Made by a program: the position numbers and the translations under genes. Positions 9,344 to 18,619 of a DNA stretch of 64,000 nucleotides are shown one piece after another. This stretch comes from CAZUXY01 sp964624235 (GTDB lineage Bacteria > Spirochaetota > UBA4802 > UBA5368), in contig CAZUXY010000024.1 of NCBI GenBank assembly GCA_964624235.1, positions 1 through 64,000 on the forward strand, written 5' to 3'. A model generated the notes under the pieces. The model saw nothing but the letters and a program-made list of their open reading frames with translations. It had not been told where the DNA came from and ran no database searches. The first letter of the stretch is position 1. The number at the start of each line of letters is the position of its first letter.

Positions 9344-9607
9344 TCAGGGATAAAGGAATTTGAGAACCAGAATGATTAATGCCAGTATCAGGACGGCGAC
9401 ATTGGCGATAATGATAGGCAGTGAGTTGAGGATTATTCCGTAGGCAAGCCAGAGCAGCAGGCCCGTGCAGAAAATAACGTACATCAGCAGGGAAATATCG
9501 CGGGTGGACCTGGTTTTCCAGGTTTTAAACACCTGGGGAATAAACGCCGCGGTGGTCAGGGCCCCCGCGGTCATCCCCAGCAGATCAGACCAGTCAGACG
9601 CGGACAT
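9344..9607 (-). CDS. SemiSWEET / PQ-loop sugar transporter
   Basis: An 87-residue, three-helix protein, the size of bacterial SemiSWEETs, which dimerise to make a sugar pore. The first helix carries the PQ-loop motif in LTTAAFIPQVFKTWKTRST (about residues 14-32), followed by ISLLMY and a WLAYG turn in helix 2, all typical of the MtN3/saliva family. These proteins passively move glucose or sucrose across the inner membrane. A TTG six codons upstream also opens the frame, but ATG 9607 has GAGG 11 nt before it and gives the normal family length. It stands as a single gene. Confidence 0.85.
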   Translation of the reverse strand: MSASDWSDLLGMTAGALTTAAFIPQVFKTWKTRSTRDISLLMYVIFCTGLLLWLAYGIILNSLPIIIANVAVLILALIILVLKFLYP

Positions 9608-9793
9608 TGGTGCGGAACCTCGCAAAGAAAGAATAGCGTCAATTCCCGGTCAACGGATATCCATGCCGGTACTTTTGGCAATACTTTTTCTCGGAAATTT
9701 GAGGACTCCGGAGCTGTAATGAATTTCCGGCGATCAGGGCGAATGAACCGAACGCTGCTCACCGGTATCCCTGAAATTTCAGCAGACCACGGT

Positions 9794-10429
9794 TCAGCGG
9801 GGATCGGGTTTACTCCAGTCTATGGTCTCGTTAATGAGTTTGGCCAGTTCCACAATCCCGTCGTCGTTGTGATACAGAAGCCCCGGGTTTTTTTCGATGA
9901 TGATCTTCCCGTCTTTTTTCACGTATCGCCGTGCCGCGTGATGGGCGGAAGCCACCCTGTCGCCGCTTGCGTCGCCCGCTTTTATCAATTCTATCTCGCC
10001 GTTACAGACACAGAAGTAGGTGCTGCCGGGATTTTCCACCCTGGTACAGAAAGAAGTTCCCCTGATGCCGGCCGCCACCGTGGGGGAGTGTATCGTGAAT
10101 TTTCCCTTTGAGGTGAACACCTTCCGTGTCACGCCGGCCATCCATCCCTGTTCCAGCGCCAGTATATTATCGGTCCTGGACAGCTTGTAGACCAGCCGGG
10201 AACCGGCGCCGATTTTCAGAATGTTCTTGTCCTCGATCATGATGGTGCAGAACGACTTGTCCCCTGTTTCGATGAGGTCGCCGTAGTTGATCACCCGGTT
10301 CTGTTCCGACACGGCGGTACCGTTGATCTTTACGACGCCCTCGTACGAGTACAGCCTGCTTTTCAGTCCGGTCTTTCCCGCGCAGGCGATCATGGAAAGG
10401 GCCACTGCCGATAAAAGGATTTTTTTCAT
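9794..10429 (-). CDS. FecR-domain lipoprotein
   Basis: A 211-residue protein starting MKKILLSAVALSMIACAG, a lipoprotein signal with a relaxed lipobox and acylated Cys15. Residues about 30-150 form a FecR beta-sandwich: a VVKINGTAV strand, GDLIETGDKSFCTIMI, and the hallmark SPTVAAGIRGTSF near the end of the domain. The typical FecR partners (anti-sigma helix, FecI sigma factor, TonB receptor) are absent, so this is a stand-alone surface or periplasmic FecR lipoprotein, as often seen in spirochaetes. I start it at ATG 10429; the open frame runs further up but through the 5'-UTR. A strong promoter lies about 150 bp upstream. Confidence 0.75.
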   Translation of the reverse strand: MKKILLSAVALSMIACAGKTGLKSRLYSYEGVVKINGTAVSEQNRVINYGDLIETGDKSFCTIMIEDKNILKIGAGSRLVYKLSRTDNILALEQGWMAGVTRKVFTSKGKFTIHSPTVAAGIRGTSFCTRVENPGSTYFCVCNGEIELIKAGDASGDRVASAHHAARRYVKKDGKIIIEKNPGLLYHNDDGIVELAKLINETIDWSKPDPR

Positions 10430-10586
10430 AACAACGTTCTCCTCCTTCCTTAAAAATACATGGTTTTTGATACGTGCGTAACCCGGCAGCGGGTATATGC
10501 ACCGGCGGACGGTCCGGGCATGCGCTTTCAGCCGATATTCGCGTTGTCGTTCTGCCGGTGCTCTTAGTACTGCAGAGTATGCACCT

Positions 10587-10615
10587 AATATATGACCAGT
10601 TTGGATTGATGTCAA
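10587..10615 (-). promoter_or_regulatory. Sigma-70-type promoter of the FecR lipoprotein gene
   Basis: On the minus strand TTGACA (10610-10615), a 17-bp spacer and TATATT (10587-10592): six of six and five of six matches to consensus. It implies a leader of about 150 nt before ATG 10429. Confidence 0.65.
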
Positions 10616-10660
10616 GACGGGTATCGCGCACCGCCGGGAGGTATGCGGGCGGCAACATTT

Positions 10661-10689
10661 TTGATTCCGGCCGGCGAATTTGCTATAGT
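10661..10689 (+). promoter_or_regulatory. Sigma-70-type promoter of the MBL-fold hydrolase gene
   Basis: TTGATT (10661-10666), a 17-bp spacer and TATAGT (10684-10689), followed about 53 nt later by the ATG at 10749. It is back-to-back with the FecR promoter about 50 bp away, so the two genes are transcribed divergently from one control region. Confidence 0.6.
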
Positions 10690-10748
10690 ATATTAATACA
10701 GCATGATGCGTGTTGCTGTTTCCATACGACAAAAAACGGATCGGAGTT

Positions 10749-11660
10749 ATGAACATTCAAAAAATACGCGATGATCTTTTTCGTATCGTCCTTCCCCAGC
10801 CTGCGCTGGAGGGCTTCGATGATTTCATATCGTCATGGCTTTATCGCGGCGGGCATACCCTGCTCATCGATATCGGGCCCGCTTCATCGGTGCGGCTGCT
10901 GGCGGAGGGGCTTCGGAGCATGGGAATCTCTTCCCTGGACGCAGTGCTGCTGAGCCATATACATATCGATCATGCCGGAGGGGTGGGCGCCTTCCTGGAC
11001 CTGTTCCCAGGGACACCGGTGGTGGTGCATGACGAAGGTATCACGCATCTGGCCGATCCCCGAAAGCTGCAGGAAGGGAGCGTAAAGACCCTGGGCAGGG
11101 TCGCCGAGGCGTATGGCCCCATCGGAAAGGTCCCCCGGGAACACATGGTTGCCGCCTCGACCTTCAGTGAATTCGACGTCATGTCTGTACCCACGCCGGG
11201 ACATGCCCCGCACCACATGAGCTATCGTGTGAAAGACCTGCTCTTCGCCGGGGAGGTCGCCGGGGTGTACCGTTCCCTGCCCGGCGGGATACGGTACCTG
11301 CGTCCCGCGACACCCCCGCGTTTCTTTCTGGAAACGAGCCTGGGGAGTATCGAAAAGGTAAAGGGAGGAGGGGAAAACCTGATGGTGTTCGCCCACTGGG
11401 ATGTTTCAGAAGAGACCGAAGACATGCTGTCGAACGCCGGCGCGCAGCTGGAGCGGTGGCGCGACCTTATCGCCGCTGAGATGGACGGATACGGTAAAGA
11501 GGGATTCATCGACCGGGTTACCGGCGTACTCCTGGAGCGGGACCCTCTCCTCGCGGGTTTTCCCCTCCTGTCGCCGGCCGACCGGTCGCGCGAACGCATC
11601 TTCATCGCCAATTCCATCAGGGGGTTCGCCGGTTATCTTCGTGAATCCGACCGGGCATGA
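10749..11660 (+). CDS. Metallo-beta-lactamase-fold hydrolase
   Basis: A 303-residue MBL-fold protein. The zinc motif appears as LLSHIHIDHAGG (H-x-H-x-D-H, about residues 74-85), followed by TPGHAPHHMSY carrying the next metal histidine and a late FAHWDVSEE with the last. This resembles glyoxalase II-like and lactonase-like members, many of which cleave thioesters or lactones. It is cytoplasmic with no signal. ATG 10749 has GGAG only 2 nt ahead; a GTG at 10710 would add 13 residues, so the start is a little uncertain. The C-terminal third is helical and family-typical. The substrate cannot be inferred from the neighbours (FecR lipoprotein, FtsH). Confidence 0.8.
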   Translation: MNIQKIRDDLFRIVLPQPALEGFDDFISSWLYRGGHTLLIDIGPASSVRLLAEGLRSMGISSLDAVLLSHIHIDHAGGVGAFLDLFPGTPVVVHDEGITHLADPRKLQEGSVKTLGRVAEAYGPIGKVPREHMVAASTFSEFDVMSVPTPGHAPHHMSYRVKDLLFAGEVAGVYRSLPGGIRYLRPATPPRFFLETSLGSIEKVKGGGENLMVFAHWDVSEETEDMLSNAGAQLERWRDLIAAEMDGYGKEGFIDRVTGVLLERDPLLAGFPLLSPADRSRERIFIANSIRGFAGYLRESDRA

Positions 11661-11835
11661 AGAGTCCGGCCTGAAAAAAGCCTGCTGAAACATATGGATT
11701 TTTGCCGTGTCGGGACGCGGGCTTTTCCCTCCGCCATGGTTTTTTTATTGCCTCCGGACGGCGCCGTGATAGGGTCGAACCAGAGTGGTGTAAATCTGTT
11801 CCGGAACCGTCCCCGGATATTAAAAGGAAAACGTC

Positions 11836-13740
11836 ATGAAAAAACAGACCAGGTTCTCCCTCTGGTATTTTGTAAGCATCTTCTTCTTGATCATGCTGCT
11901 CCAGTCCCTGTTCTTCCCGGGAACGGGTTCACGGCGCGAGCTCACCTATACCGCTTTCCGCGATATGGTGAGAAACAAACAGGTGGCCCATGCGGTGGTG
12001 CTTGCCGACAGGATTCTGGGCGAATGCGCGATGAAAGACGGAAAAGCCCCGGCCCAGTGTTCCATCGAGAGCGCTCCCACGGCGCCATGGCGGCTCAAAC
12101 TGAAGGAGGTGGAAGAAAAGACGGCCCGCCAGTTCACGGTGGTCCGCCTCCCCAATGTCGACGAAGCCTCCCTGTTCAGGGAACTGGACGCCGCCGGCGT
12201 GACCTACAGCGGCAGGATCGAAAACAATTTTTTCCGCAACTTTCTGCTTAACTGGATCTTTCCCATAGTGTTCATCATTATCCTCTGGGGGTTCCTCTTC
12301 CGCCGTATGGGATCGGCCGGCAGGGGGATGATGGCCTTCGGGAAAAACCGCCCGGTACTGGTGGCCGATGACCCCGCCAAGCGGGTAGGCTTCAGCGATG
12401 TGGCCGGGGTCGACGAGGCGGTGGAGGAGGTCGGCGAACTGGTGGACTTTCTCAAAAACCCGAAAAAGTTCACGGTGCTGGGAGGCAAACTCCCCAAGGG
12501 GGTGCTGCTGGTAGGGCCTCCCGGTACGGGAAAAACGCTCCTGGCCAGGGCCGTCGCCGGCGAGGCGGGGGTGCCTTTTTTCAGCATGAGCGGCTCTGAG
12601 TTCGTCGAGATGTTCGTGGGCGTGGGCGCCGCCCGGGTGCGCGATCTGTTCAACCAGGCGAAACAGAAATCACCCTGCATAATCTTCATCGACGAGATCG
12701 ACGCGATAGGCAAAAGCCGCGCCCAGACCGCCTCCATCAGCGGGGGTTACGACGAGCGCGAGAACACGCTGAACCAGCTCCTGGTGGAGATGGACGGGTT
12801 CGACCCGGGCGCCGGCGTCATCATCATGGGGGCCACCAACCGGCCTGAAGTGCTGGACCACGCGCTTCTGCGGCCGGGCAGGTTCGACCGGCAGGTGCTG
12901 GTGGACCGGCCCGACATGAAGGGACGCGCCGCGATCTTCGCCGTTCATACGCGCACCCTTGCCCTTGCGCGGGACGTGGATCTGAAGCGCCTGGCGTCGC
13001 AGACGCCGGGGTTTGCGGGGGCCGAGATCGCCAACGTGTGCAACGAGGCCGCGCTGCTGGGGGCGCGGCGCGGGGTCGAGCGGATAGGCATGAGGGAGTT
13101 CGAAGAGGCGATAGAACGCATCATCGCCGGGCTCGAGAAGAAGAACAAGCTCATCAACGAAAAGGAGCGGCGCATCGTGGCCTACCATGAGGCGGGCCAT
13201 GCCATAACCGGCTATTTCACCCCTGGTGCCGACGTGGTGCAGAAGGTTTCCATCGTGCCGCGGGGACTGGGTGCCCTGGGCTATACCATGCAGATGCCGC
13301 TGGAGGACCGGTACCTCATGAGCCGGTCCGAGCTACTCGGCAAGATAAAGGGGCTGCTGGCGGGCCGCGCCGCCGAGGACATCGCCTTCGGCGAGATATC
13401 CACCGGGGCCTCCAACGACCTCGAGAAGGTGGCGCAGATCGCACGTTCCATGGTCACGGTGTACGGCATGAGCTCACGGATGCCCAACCTGTCCCTGGCC
13501 GCCCAGTCGCGGCAGGGCTTCATCTGGGGAGGCATGCCTGCCGAGCGCCGCTCGGAGAAGATCGAACAGGCGGTTGACGACGAGGTGATGGAGATCATCA
13601 ACCGCTGCTATCAGGAAACAAAGGACCTGCTTTCCGGAAAGCGCGCGCTTCTGGACAGCATGGCCGCCGCGCTCCTCGAAAAGGAAACGCTGGGCCATGA
13701 CGATATCAGGGCGCTGCTGGGGGACCGGACCGTCTCCTGA
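11836..13740 (+). CDS. ftsH: ATP-dependent zinc metalloprotease FtsH
   Basis: A 634-residue membrane AAA+ protease of normal length. Two transmembrane segments (about 9-27 and 135-155) bracket a periplasmic domain. The AAA module follows with Walker A GPPGTGKT at 227-234, Walker B IIFIDEIDAIG and a second-region-of-homology ATNRPEVLD...RPGRFDR. The peptidase has HEAGH at 451-455 and the later GRAAEDIAFGE helix. FtsH extracts and degrades membrane and short-lived soluble proteins as a hexamer. The periplasmic part has two cysteines, less common in the family. ATG 11836 follows AAAGGAAAA. The small zincin gene 33 bp downstream is probably co-transcribed. If the genome has another copy this may be one of several paralogues. 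Confidence 0.95.
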   Translation: MKKQTRFSLWYFVSIFFLIMLLQSLFFPGTGSRRELTYTAFRDMVRNKQVAHAVVLADRILGECAMKDGKAPAQCSIESAPTAPWRLKLKEVEEKTARQFTVVRLPNVDEASLFRELDAAGVTYSGRIENNFFRNFLLNWIFPIVFIIILWGFLFRRMGSAGRGMMAFGKNRPVLVADDPAKRVGFSDVAGVDEAVEEVGELVDFLKNPKKFTVLGGKLPKGVLLVGPPGTGKTLLARAVAGEAGVPFFSMSGSEFVEMFVGVGAARVRDLFNQAKQKSPCIIFIDEIDAIGKSRAQTASISGGYDERENTLNQLLVEMDGFDPGAGVIIMGATNRPEVLDHALLRPGRFDRQVLVDRPDMKGRAAIFAVHTRTLALARDVDLKRLASQTPGFAGAEIANVCNEAALLGARRGVERIGMREFEEAIERIIAGLEKKNKLINEKERRIVAYHEAGHAITGYFTPGADVVQKVSIVPRGLGALGYTMQMPLEDRYLMSRSELLGKIKGLLAGRAAEDIAFGEISTGASNDLEKVAQIARSMVTVYGMSSRMPNLSLAAQSRQGFIWGGMPAERRSEKIEQAVDDEVMEIINRCYQETKDLLSGKRALLDSMAAALLEKETLGHDDIRALLGDRTVS

Positions 13741-13773
13741 AGTGCGCGGCGGCCCCCGTCCGGCGGATAGACT

Positions 13774-14148
13774 ATGCGTGTCTCCAGAACAAGGTTCGAA
13801 CAGATGGTCCATTCGGTCGGGAGGGACATCATGCAATCCCTCGATCCCGACCTAAGGGAGAAGGCGCGCGACATCATCTTCGACGTGGAGAACATGCCGA
13901 CGGCCGGCGCCGGCGGCGAAATGGAAGACGATCTTTTGGGGGTGTACGACGGTGTTCCACTGCCCGAGCGCCATATCGATCAGCCCTTCTCAGGACCTGA
14001 CCGCATAATTCTCTACAGGCTTCCGCTGTGCGCCATGTGCGCCGGCGAACGGGAACTGCGCAGGGAGATACGTATCACCATACTGCATGAACTGGGGCAT
14101 TTTTTCGGTTTCGACGAGGGCGAGCTGGAAAAACAGGGGTTGGGCTGA
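13774..14148 (+). CDS. Small zincin-like metallopeptidase (PF06262-like)
   Basis: A 124-residue protein ending in ITILHELGHFFGFDEGELE. HELGH at 105-109 gives the two zinc histidines and the catalytic glutamate, and Asp114 stands where this family has its third ligand. Upstream, LLGVYDGVPLPER and PDRIILYRLPL match the compact metallopeptidase family of about 120 residues found across bacteria. No substrate is known for the family. It sits 33 bp after ftsH on the same strand, so a link to proteolysis is plausible but inferred. The region around its start has only a weak ribosome-binding site. Confidence 0.75.
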   Translation: MRVSRTRFEQMVHSVGRDIMQSLDPDLREKARDIIFDVENMPTAGAGGEMEDDLLGVYDGVPLPERHIDQPFSGPDRIILYRLPLCAMCAGERELRREIRITILHELGHFFGFDEGELEKQGLG

Positions 14149-14308
14149 AGTTAAGGTTTCCCTTCGTAACGGCGATTGCGGGCCACAAAAGGCGCAGCAC
14201 GGTAGAAAGTGTAGATCCGGTCGCCGCCTGGGACAAAACGCGACAATACGGCAATAGCGAAAGATCACCGGAGACCGGGGTACAGCGGTTCCCCTGAGGA
14301 TGAAGACT

Positions 14309-15061
14309 ATGGACTACGAAGAATACCGGGCGCTGGAGAAAGACTATCATGAACGGTTCCGGCGCTATAACCGGCGGAAGCTGTCGATGTTGAAAAAGTA
14401 CTTCCGCTGGTATCACCGGCTTGAGGTGTCGGGTCTGGAGCATGTTCCCGACGGACCGGCGCTCATCGCGGCGAACCACGGCGGGGGCTATGACCTGGAC
14501 ATCATGGCGCTCGGCTGGTGTACCCTTCCCGACCGGCCGGTGCACGTGCTGATCGCCGCGGACTGGCACTTCATCAGCTCGTCATGGGGACGTTACTTTG
14601 TCGGCGGCGGCATACCGCTCTGGCTGAAGGGCGGCATCCGCTGGGACTACATTGATCCTTACCTGAAAGCGGGGGGCGACCGCTACCCGGGGTTGGTGGC
14701 CATATTCCCCGAGGGGAACTCGGGCACCTTCTTCCGACGGCACCGGTTGGGGACCTTTTTCCCCGGGGTGGTGCGCCTGGCACTGCGTTACCGGGTGCCG
14801 ATAGTGCCGGTCGCGATGGCGGGGTTCCATAAGGCAAGCCCCATCCTCGCGGAGATTACTAAAGGTTATGATATTCCGCTGCCGGTGGTCTTTCCCCTGA
14901 CCGTTCCGGTGAAACTCCGCGTCGTCATAGGTCGGTCTTTCGAGCTGTCGGAGTATTACGGCAGGAACCTTTCCCGGGAGGAGGAGGGACGGGTGGCCAA
15001 CGAGGTACTGCGCCCGAAAATCGCCGCACTGCTGGGGAGATACCAGAAAACCCTCATATAA
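14309..15061 (+). CDS. PlsC-like 1-acyl-glycerol-3-phosphate acyltransferase
   Basis: A 250-residue acyltransferase of the PlsC/LPLAT superfamily. Motif I, NHGGGYD (H-x4-D), follows a short amphipathic N-terminus; motif III appears as FPEGNSG, and a later PIVPVAM gives motif IV. These enzymes transfer an acyl chain from acyl-ACP or acyl-CoA to a lysophospholipid at the inner membrane. I prefer ATG 14309 (MDYEEY) because GAGG lies 9 nt before it; an ATG at 14300 sits directly on the GAGG. It may act on substrates other than lysophosphatidate, since no phospholipid gene is next to it. Confidence 0.8.
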   Translation: MDYEEYRALEKDYHERFRRYNRRKLSMLKKYFRWYHRLEVSGLEHVPDGPALIAANHGGGYDLDIMALGWCTLPDRPVHVLIAADWHFISSSWGRYFVGGGIPLWLKGGIRWDYIDPYLKAGGDRYPGLVAIFPEGNSGTFFRRHRLGTFFPGVVRLALRYRVPIVPVAMAGFHKASPILAEITKGYDIPLPVVFPLTVPVKLRVVIGRSFELSEYYGRNLSREEEGRVANEVLRPKIAALLGRYQKTLI

Positions 15062-15106
15062 TGAGGTGCGGCCCGGCGTTATGATGTTCCCGTAAAGTCG
15101 TTCCGT

Positions 15107-15297
15107 TCAGGAGAAATACGCCGGGCTGAGGCTGATCAGCAGATGTCCGCCCGCGTAGAGTATGGGGCCCAGGGAGAACCTGAGCGGTTTCCTGAAGGTG
15201 TGCAGGGCGAATTCGATATCACCGGCCATGATCATAACCGTCCCCGCCGGGAGGAGTACCGCCTGAATCGTGGAAAAGGTGTCGCGGGCTCTTCGTC
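15107..15297 (-). pseudogene. C-terminal fragment of a YhhN-like membrane protein
   Basis: The minus strand stays open from inside the end of the chemoreceptor gene to a stop at 15107-15109, without a convincing start (first ATG at 15235). The translated tail includes AGTVMIMAGDIEFALHTF then LYAGGHLLISLSPAYFS. This resembles the last two helices of YhhN/TMEM86 lysoplasmalogenase-type proteins, where G-x-x-x-F-x-x-S-D-x-x-x-A-x-x-x-F is followed by a Y-x-x-x-x-L-I-x-x-S helix. The rest of the protein (about 150 residues) is missing. I read it as a remnant cut off by the chemoreceptor gene; a profile search would settle it. Confidence 0.4.
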
Positions 15298-17058
15298 CTA
15301 CTCCCTGCCGAAACGCTCTATTTCTCCGTTGAGTGCGGAAACCCGGCCGACCAGACCGCGTGCGAATTCGGTGATTTCAGTTATGCGGAGCGAGTTATTC
15401 TGGGAGGTTTCGTTTATCATCGCCACCGACCGCGATATCTCGTTCATGGCGTTCTTCTGCTCGTTCATGGCCGTCATGATACTGTCCGAGATGTTCATCA
15501 CCTCGAGCGTGCCGTCGGTAACTATCCGGTTGACCTCCACCTGGCGCTTCATGAGCTCTGATATGCCGCTTATCTTCCCCGCGATGTCGCCGATGCCTTC
15601 GATGATGCGCCCCATGACGAGCGCGGTCTCGCTGACCTTCTCCGTACCTGTTTCCGTTTCGCTCTCGCTGGTGTTTATCAGCGTGTCGATGTTCTTGATG
15701 CTTGCCGATGTCTGGTCGGCAAGTTTAGATATCTCGTCGGCGACCACGGCAAAACCGCGGCCGTGTTCCCCCGCACGGGCGGCTTCGATGGCGGCGTTCA
15801 GGGAGAGCAGGTTCACCCTGTCGGAGATGTCGTTGATGATGCTGATTATCTCGGTCATCTCTCCTGAACTCGCGCGTATTTTCCGCATGCTCTCCTGCAT
15901 GACTTTCAGCGATCCCTCGCCGGTACGGGCGTTCTCCGAGATGCGGCTGATGAGCGACATGGTCCCGGCGACCGCGTCGCCCATGGCGCTGATCGCCCTG
16001 GTGAGGTTGTTGATGGTCTCTGATAAAGACGAGAGCCTGTTATTCTGGTCGCCGGCGCTCGCGGCGACGGTGTCGATGCCGGCGGTGATCTCCTCGATAG
16101 AGGCGCTTACCTCTTCCGTCGCGGACGCCTGGTCCTGGGTGTTCGAGGTGAAGTCGGAAATGCTCGTCGAGAGTTCCTCGGTGGAACCTGCCAGCGTGTC
16201 GGCATTGCTCTTCAGCACGTTTTGAATGAAATTGTTCCGGCTCAGGTTCTTTTCAGATTCAAGGTCGGCCCTCCTGCGCGCCTCGTCGACCTCTTTGCTG
16301 ACGGTGATGAATTGCCTCACCACGCCGTACATGGAGAAAAGAATGAACAGGGTGATGCCCAGGGAAAACCGGGAGTACAGTATGTTCGGCGTGGGATCAT
16401 AGTACACGTGGGTATATATATAGAGGCTGTCCACGACGGCCCCGTACACCGCCAGCAGGATTCCCAGCAAGGATGGGGTCAACTCCCTGAAACGCCGTTT
16501 GCTTATAAGGTCGACAACGATGCAGACGAGTCCGTAAAGGATCGTCAGGGCGAGGATAAGGTCCCGCAGCGGGTAGAGGGGGCCTTCCAGCCCGCGGCCG
16601 TGGTTGCTCTGGTCCTGGAGCCAGTCGGGACGGTGCACGGTCATCGATACGTACAGGTCCGGTTTCACGAAGGAGACCACGGCATAGAACAGGGCGACAC
16701 CAAGACCCAGGCAGGCGATGATACGGTTAACGCGGTGCCAGCCCCGGTTCATCGTCAGCAGGTATTCCAGGAAAAAGGGGAGGCCGAATATAAAAAAGGC
16801 GCCCGCGATCTGCTCCAGCCGGTGAAACTGCATTCCAGTCGCCGCGTCGAGGAGCCATGCCCCGTAACCCAGTATCCCCGCCTCGCTGCCCACAAAAACC
16901 AGGGCCGTCAGGGAGAGGGTCGCCATTGAGATATCAAGCATTTTCCTGGTCTGGGCCGCCAGGTACGTAAGTATAAAGGTGCTGAGAATGAGCGATCCGG
17001 CGCAGGCGAAGGGCACCAGGACATGGGAAAGCAGAAGGGGAGAAGTGAATTCTTTCAT
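15298..17058 (-). CDS. Methyl-accepting chemotaxis protein with 7TM-type sensor region
   Basis: A 586-residue chemoreceptor. The first 250 residues form about seven hydrophobic helices with short loops, unlike the usual two-helix, periplasmic-domain design, and resemble the 7TM sensor regions of some histidine kinases. No HAMP domain is evident; a short coiled stretch (EVDEARRRADLESEK) leads straight to the long methylation and signalling coiled coil. The hairpin tip contains NLLSLNAAIEAARAGEHG and FAVVADEISKLADQT, the core that binds CheA and CheW. The signal sensed is probably in the membrane or a small lipophilic molecule (inference). ATG 17058 follows AAAGG. No other chemotaxis gene is in the window. 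Confidence 0.9.
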   Translation of the reverse strand: MKEFTSPLLLSHVLVPFACAGSLILSTFILTYLAAQTRKMLDISMATLSLTALVFVGSEAGILGYGAWLLDAATGMQFHRLEQIAGAFFIFGLPFFLEYLLTMNRGWHRVNRIIACLGLGVALFYAVVSFVKPDLYVSMTVHRPDWLQDQSNHGRGLEGPLYPLRDLILALTILYGLVCIVVDLISKRRFRELTPSLLGILLAVYGAVVDSLYIYTHVYYDPTPNILYSRFSLGITLFILFSMYGVVRQFITVSKEVDEARRRADLESEKNLSRNNFIQNVLKSNADTLAGSTEELSTSISDFTSNTQDQASATEEVSASIEEITAGIDTVAASAGDQNNRLSSLSETINNLTRAISAMGDAVAGTMSLISRISENARTGEGSLKVMQESMRKIRASSGEMTEIISIINDISDRVNLLSLNAAIEAARAGEHGRGFAVVADEISKLADQTSASIKNIDTLINTSESETETGTEKVSETALVMGRIIEGIGDIAGKISGISELMKRQVEVNRIVTDGTLEVMNISDSIMTAMNEQKNAMNEISRSVAMINETSQNNSLRITEITEFARGLVGRVSALNGEIERFGRE

Positions 17059-17189
17059 ATACTGACCTTTTAAAGGGAAATCAGGAAGACACGATGATAA
17101 TTATACCATGGAGAAACGATGTTGTATATTAAAATATGGCACGCATCGTAATAAATCAGCGGCCGTCGTAATCTTACTCATGCTCCCGG

Positions 17190-18368
17190 TCAGATGAGGA
17201 GTGAGGGGTCCAGAGGATATCGTCCGTACTCCCTTGCAGCGCTGATCATGAGACGAAGTTTCCCCATGTCCATATCGGGGTGGTCGTGCACAGGCCCCAG
17301 GAGGAAACGCGCCCCGGGCGCGCAGATGCGGATGAGCCGCTTTACCTCATCCGCCACCTCCGCATCGGCTGAACGGGAAGTCAGTATGTAGTCCACGCCC
17401 ACGCCCCCGACGATGGTAAAGCGGTCGCCGTGTACGCGCTTTTCATACACGATGTCCACGTTGGAGGTGTTCTCGTAAGCGTGGCCCCCGTCGAATCCCC
17501 AGTCGATGAAGTAATCGAACATCTTCGTGTTGTCGCCGCACGAGTGCAGCAGCACCCTTCCCCCGCGGTCGTGGACCGCCTTTGTGATCCTCCGGTAGGA
17601 AGGACCGAAGAGCTCGTCACAGGTCTTAGGGTTCATCATGGGGCCGGTCTTGAAGGCGAAATCGTCCCCGTTGAAGATGACCCTGACGCCGGCGTCCATG
17701 GCCGCCATGTTGGTTTTCATGATAAGATCCTCGAGATAAGCGACGAACCTTTTGATGAGGGCAGGTTCCCGCCGTATATACAGGGGCAGTTTCTCGAAGC
17801 CGAGGGACCAGAGCATGGTCTCGTGTATGCCGAATGCCGCCTGGGCCATGATGCATATTTTTTCACCGAAACGGGAGATCATGCGCCGGTAGAATTTGTA
17901 GGCATCCCGGGCGAGGTCGTCGGGGTCGGGGAAATAGGGCCACTCGTCGAACGCCTTCGGCGAGGTTATGGCCGGTCCCCTGTACATGTACCAGGTGTTC
18001 CCGTGGCCGTCATCCACAATGGTGTAGAAGGAACCGGTGATCCTGGCGAAGGTTCCGGCGTCCCATATCATGAAGGTCTGGTCGTACAGGCCGTTGACGC
18101 AGTCGAAGCCCAGCACGGCCGCCGCCTCGATGCTCTTCTCCCACATGATGGTCGAGATTGGATCGGTGAGGAGGCGTTTCAGCCGTTTACCCCACCGGTC
18201 CAGGAAAAAACCGCTTACGGGATTAAGCAGCAGGGCGGACGAACCGAGTACGGACCTGCCCAGGATCTGCTGTACGGGGCCGAAATCGAGATAGTAGCTG
18301 AAAAGCGGGACCCTGTCGGGCTCCCTGCCGTCGATGGCCATGATGACGCGTTCGGTGGGACTCAGCAT
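17190..18368 (-). CDS. Uroporphyrinogen decarboxylase-like (URO-D superfamily) protein
   Basis: A 392-residue protein of the URO-D superfamily. The opening MLSPTERVIMAIDGREPDRVP is the typical start of the branch that includes corrinoid methyltransferases (MtaA/MtbA type) and uncharacterised anaerobe proteins. The late HSCGDNTKM...DWGFDGGHAYEN and ILTSRSADAEVADEVKRLI segments match its barrel. True HemE uses an invariant arginine pair and two aspartates that I cannot place here, so I do not call it hemE. The HSCG motif recalls the H-x-C zinc site of methyltransferases; it may transfer methyl groups from a corrinoid protein. No corrinoid protein is encoded nearby. ATG 18368 follows AGAGG; the gene is divergent from the D-aminoacylase gene. 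Confidence 0.75.
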   Translation of the reverse strand: MLSPTERVIMAIDGREPDRVPLFSYYLDFGPVQQILGRSVLGSSALLLNPVSGFFLDRWGKRLKRLLTDPISTIMWEKSIEAAAVLGFDCVNGLYDQTFMIWDAGTFARITGSFYTIVDDGHGNTWYMYRGPAITSPKAFDEWPYFPDPDDLARDAYKFYRRMISRFGEKICIMAQAAFGIHETMLWSLGFEKLPLYIRREPALIKRFVAYLEDLIMKTNMAAMDAGVRVIFNGDDFAFKTGPMMNPKTCDELFGPSYRRITKAVHDRGGRVLLHSCGDNTKMFDYFIDWGFDGGHAYENTSNVDIVYEKRVHGDRFTIVGGVGVDYILTSRSADAEVADEVKRLIRICAPGARFLLGPVHDHPDMDMGKLRLMISAAREYGRYPLDPSLLI

Positions 18369-18619
18369 GCAATGCCTCTGCTCATTTAGACGTCGTAAGG
18401 CTTTCGCTGTCTGTTGATCACAAAAGGAACAAAAGCAGCTATTACCGGTAAGACCTCACGTAAGCCTACACCCCTTTCATACCGCTGTCAACAGTCTTCC
18501 TGGGATCGCTCATGTTTCTCTGTATCCCGTTCCGGATTTTTCAGAGGAATGCTTGACATTCGTGGTGAATTAACAGTTCAATAGAACCGAAACTGTCCGT
18601 CAGGGGAGACGATCAGGAT

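Noticed and set aside
17190..18368. True hemE (uroporphyrinogen III decarboxylase)
   Set aside because: The start and an HSCG site fit the wider URO-D/methyltransferase superfamily, but I could not place HemE's invariant arginine/aspartate set.
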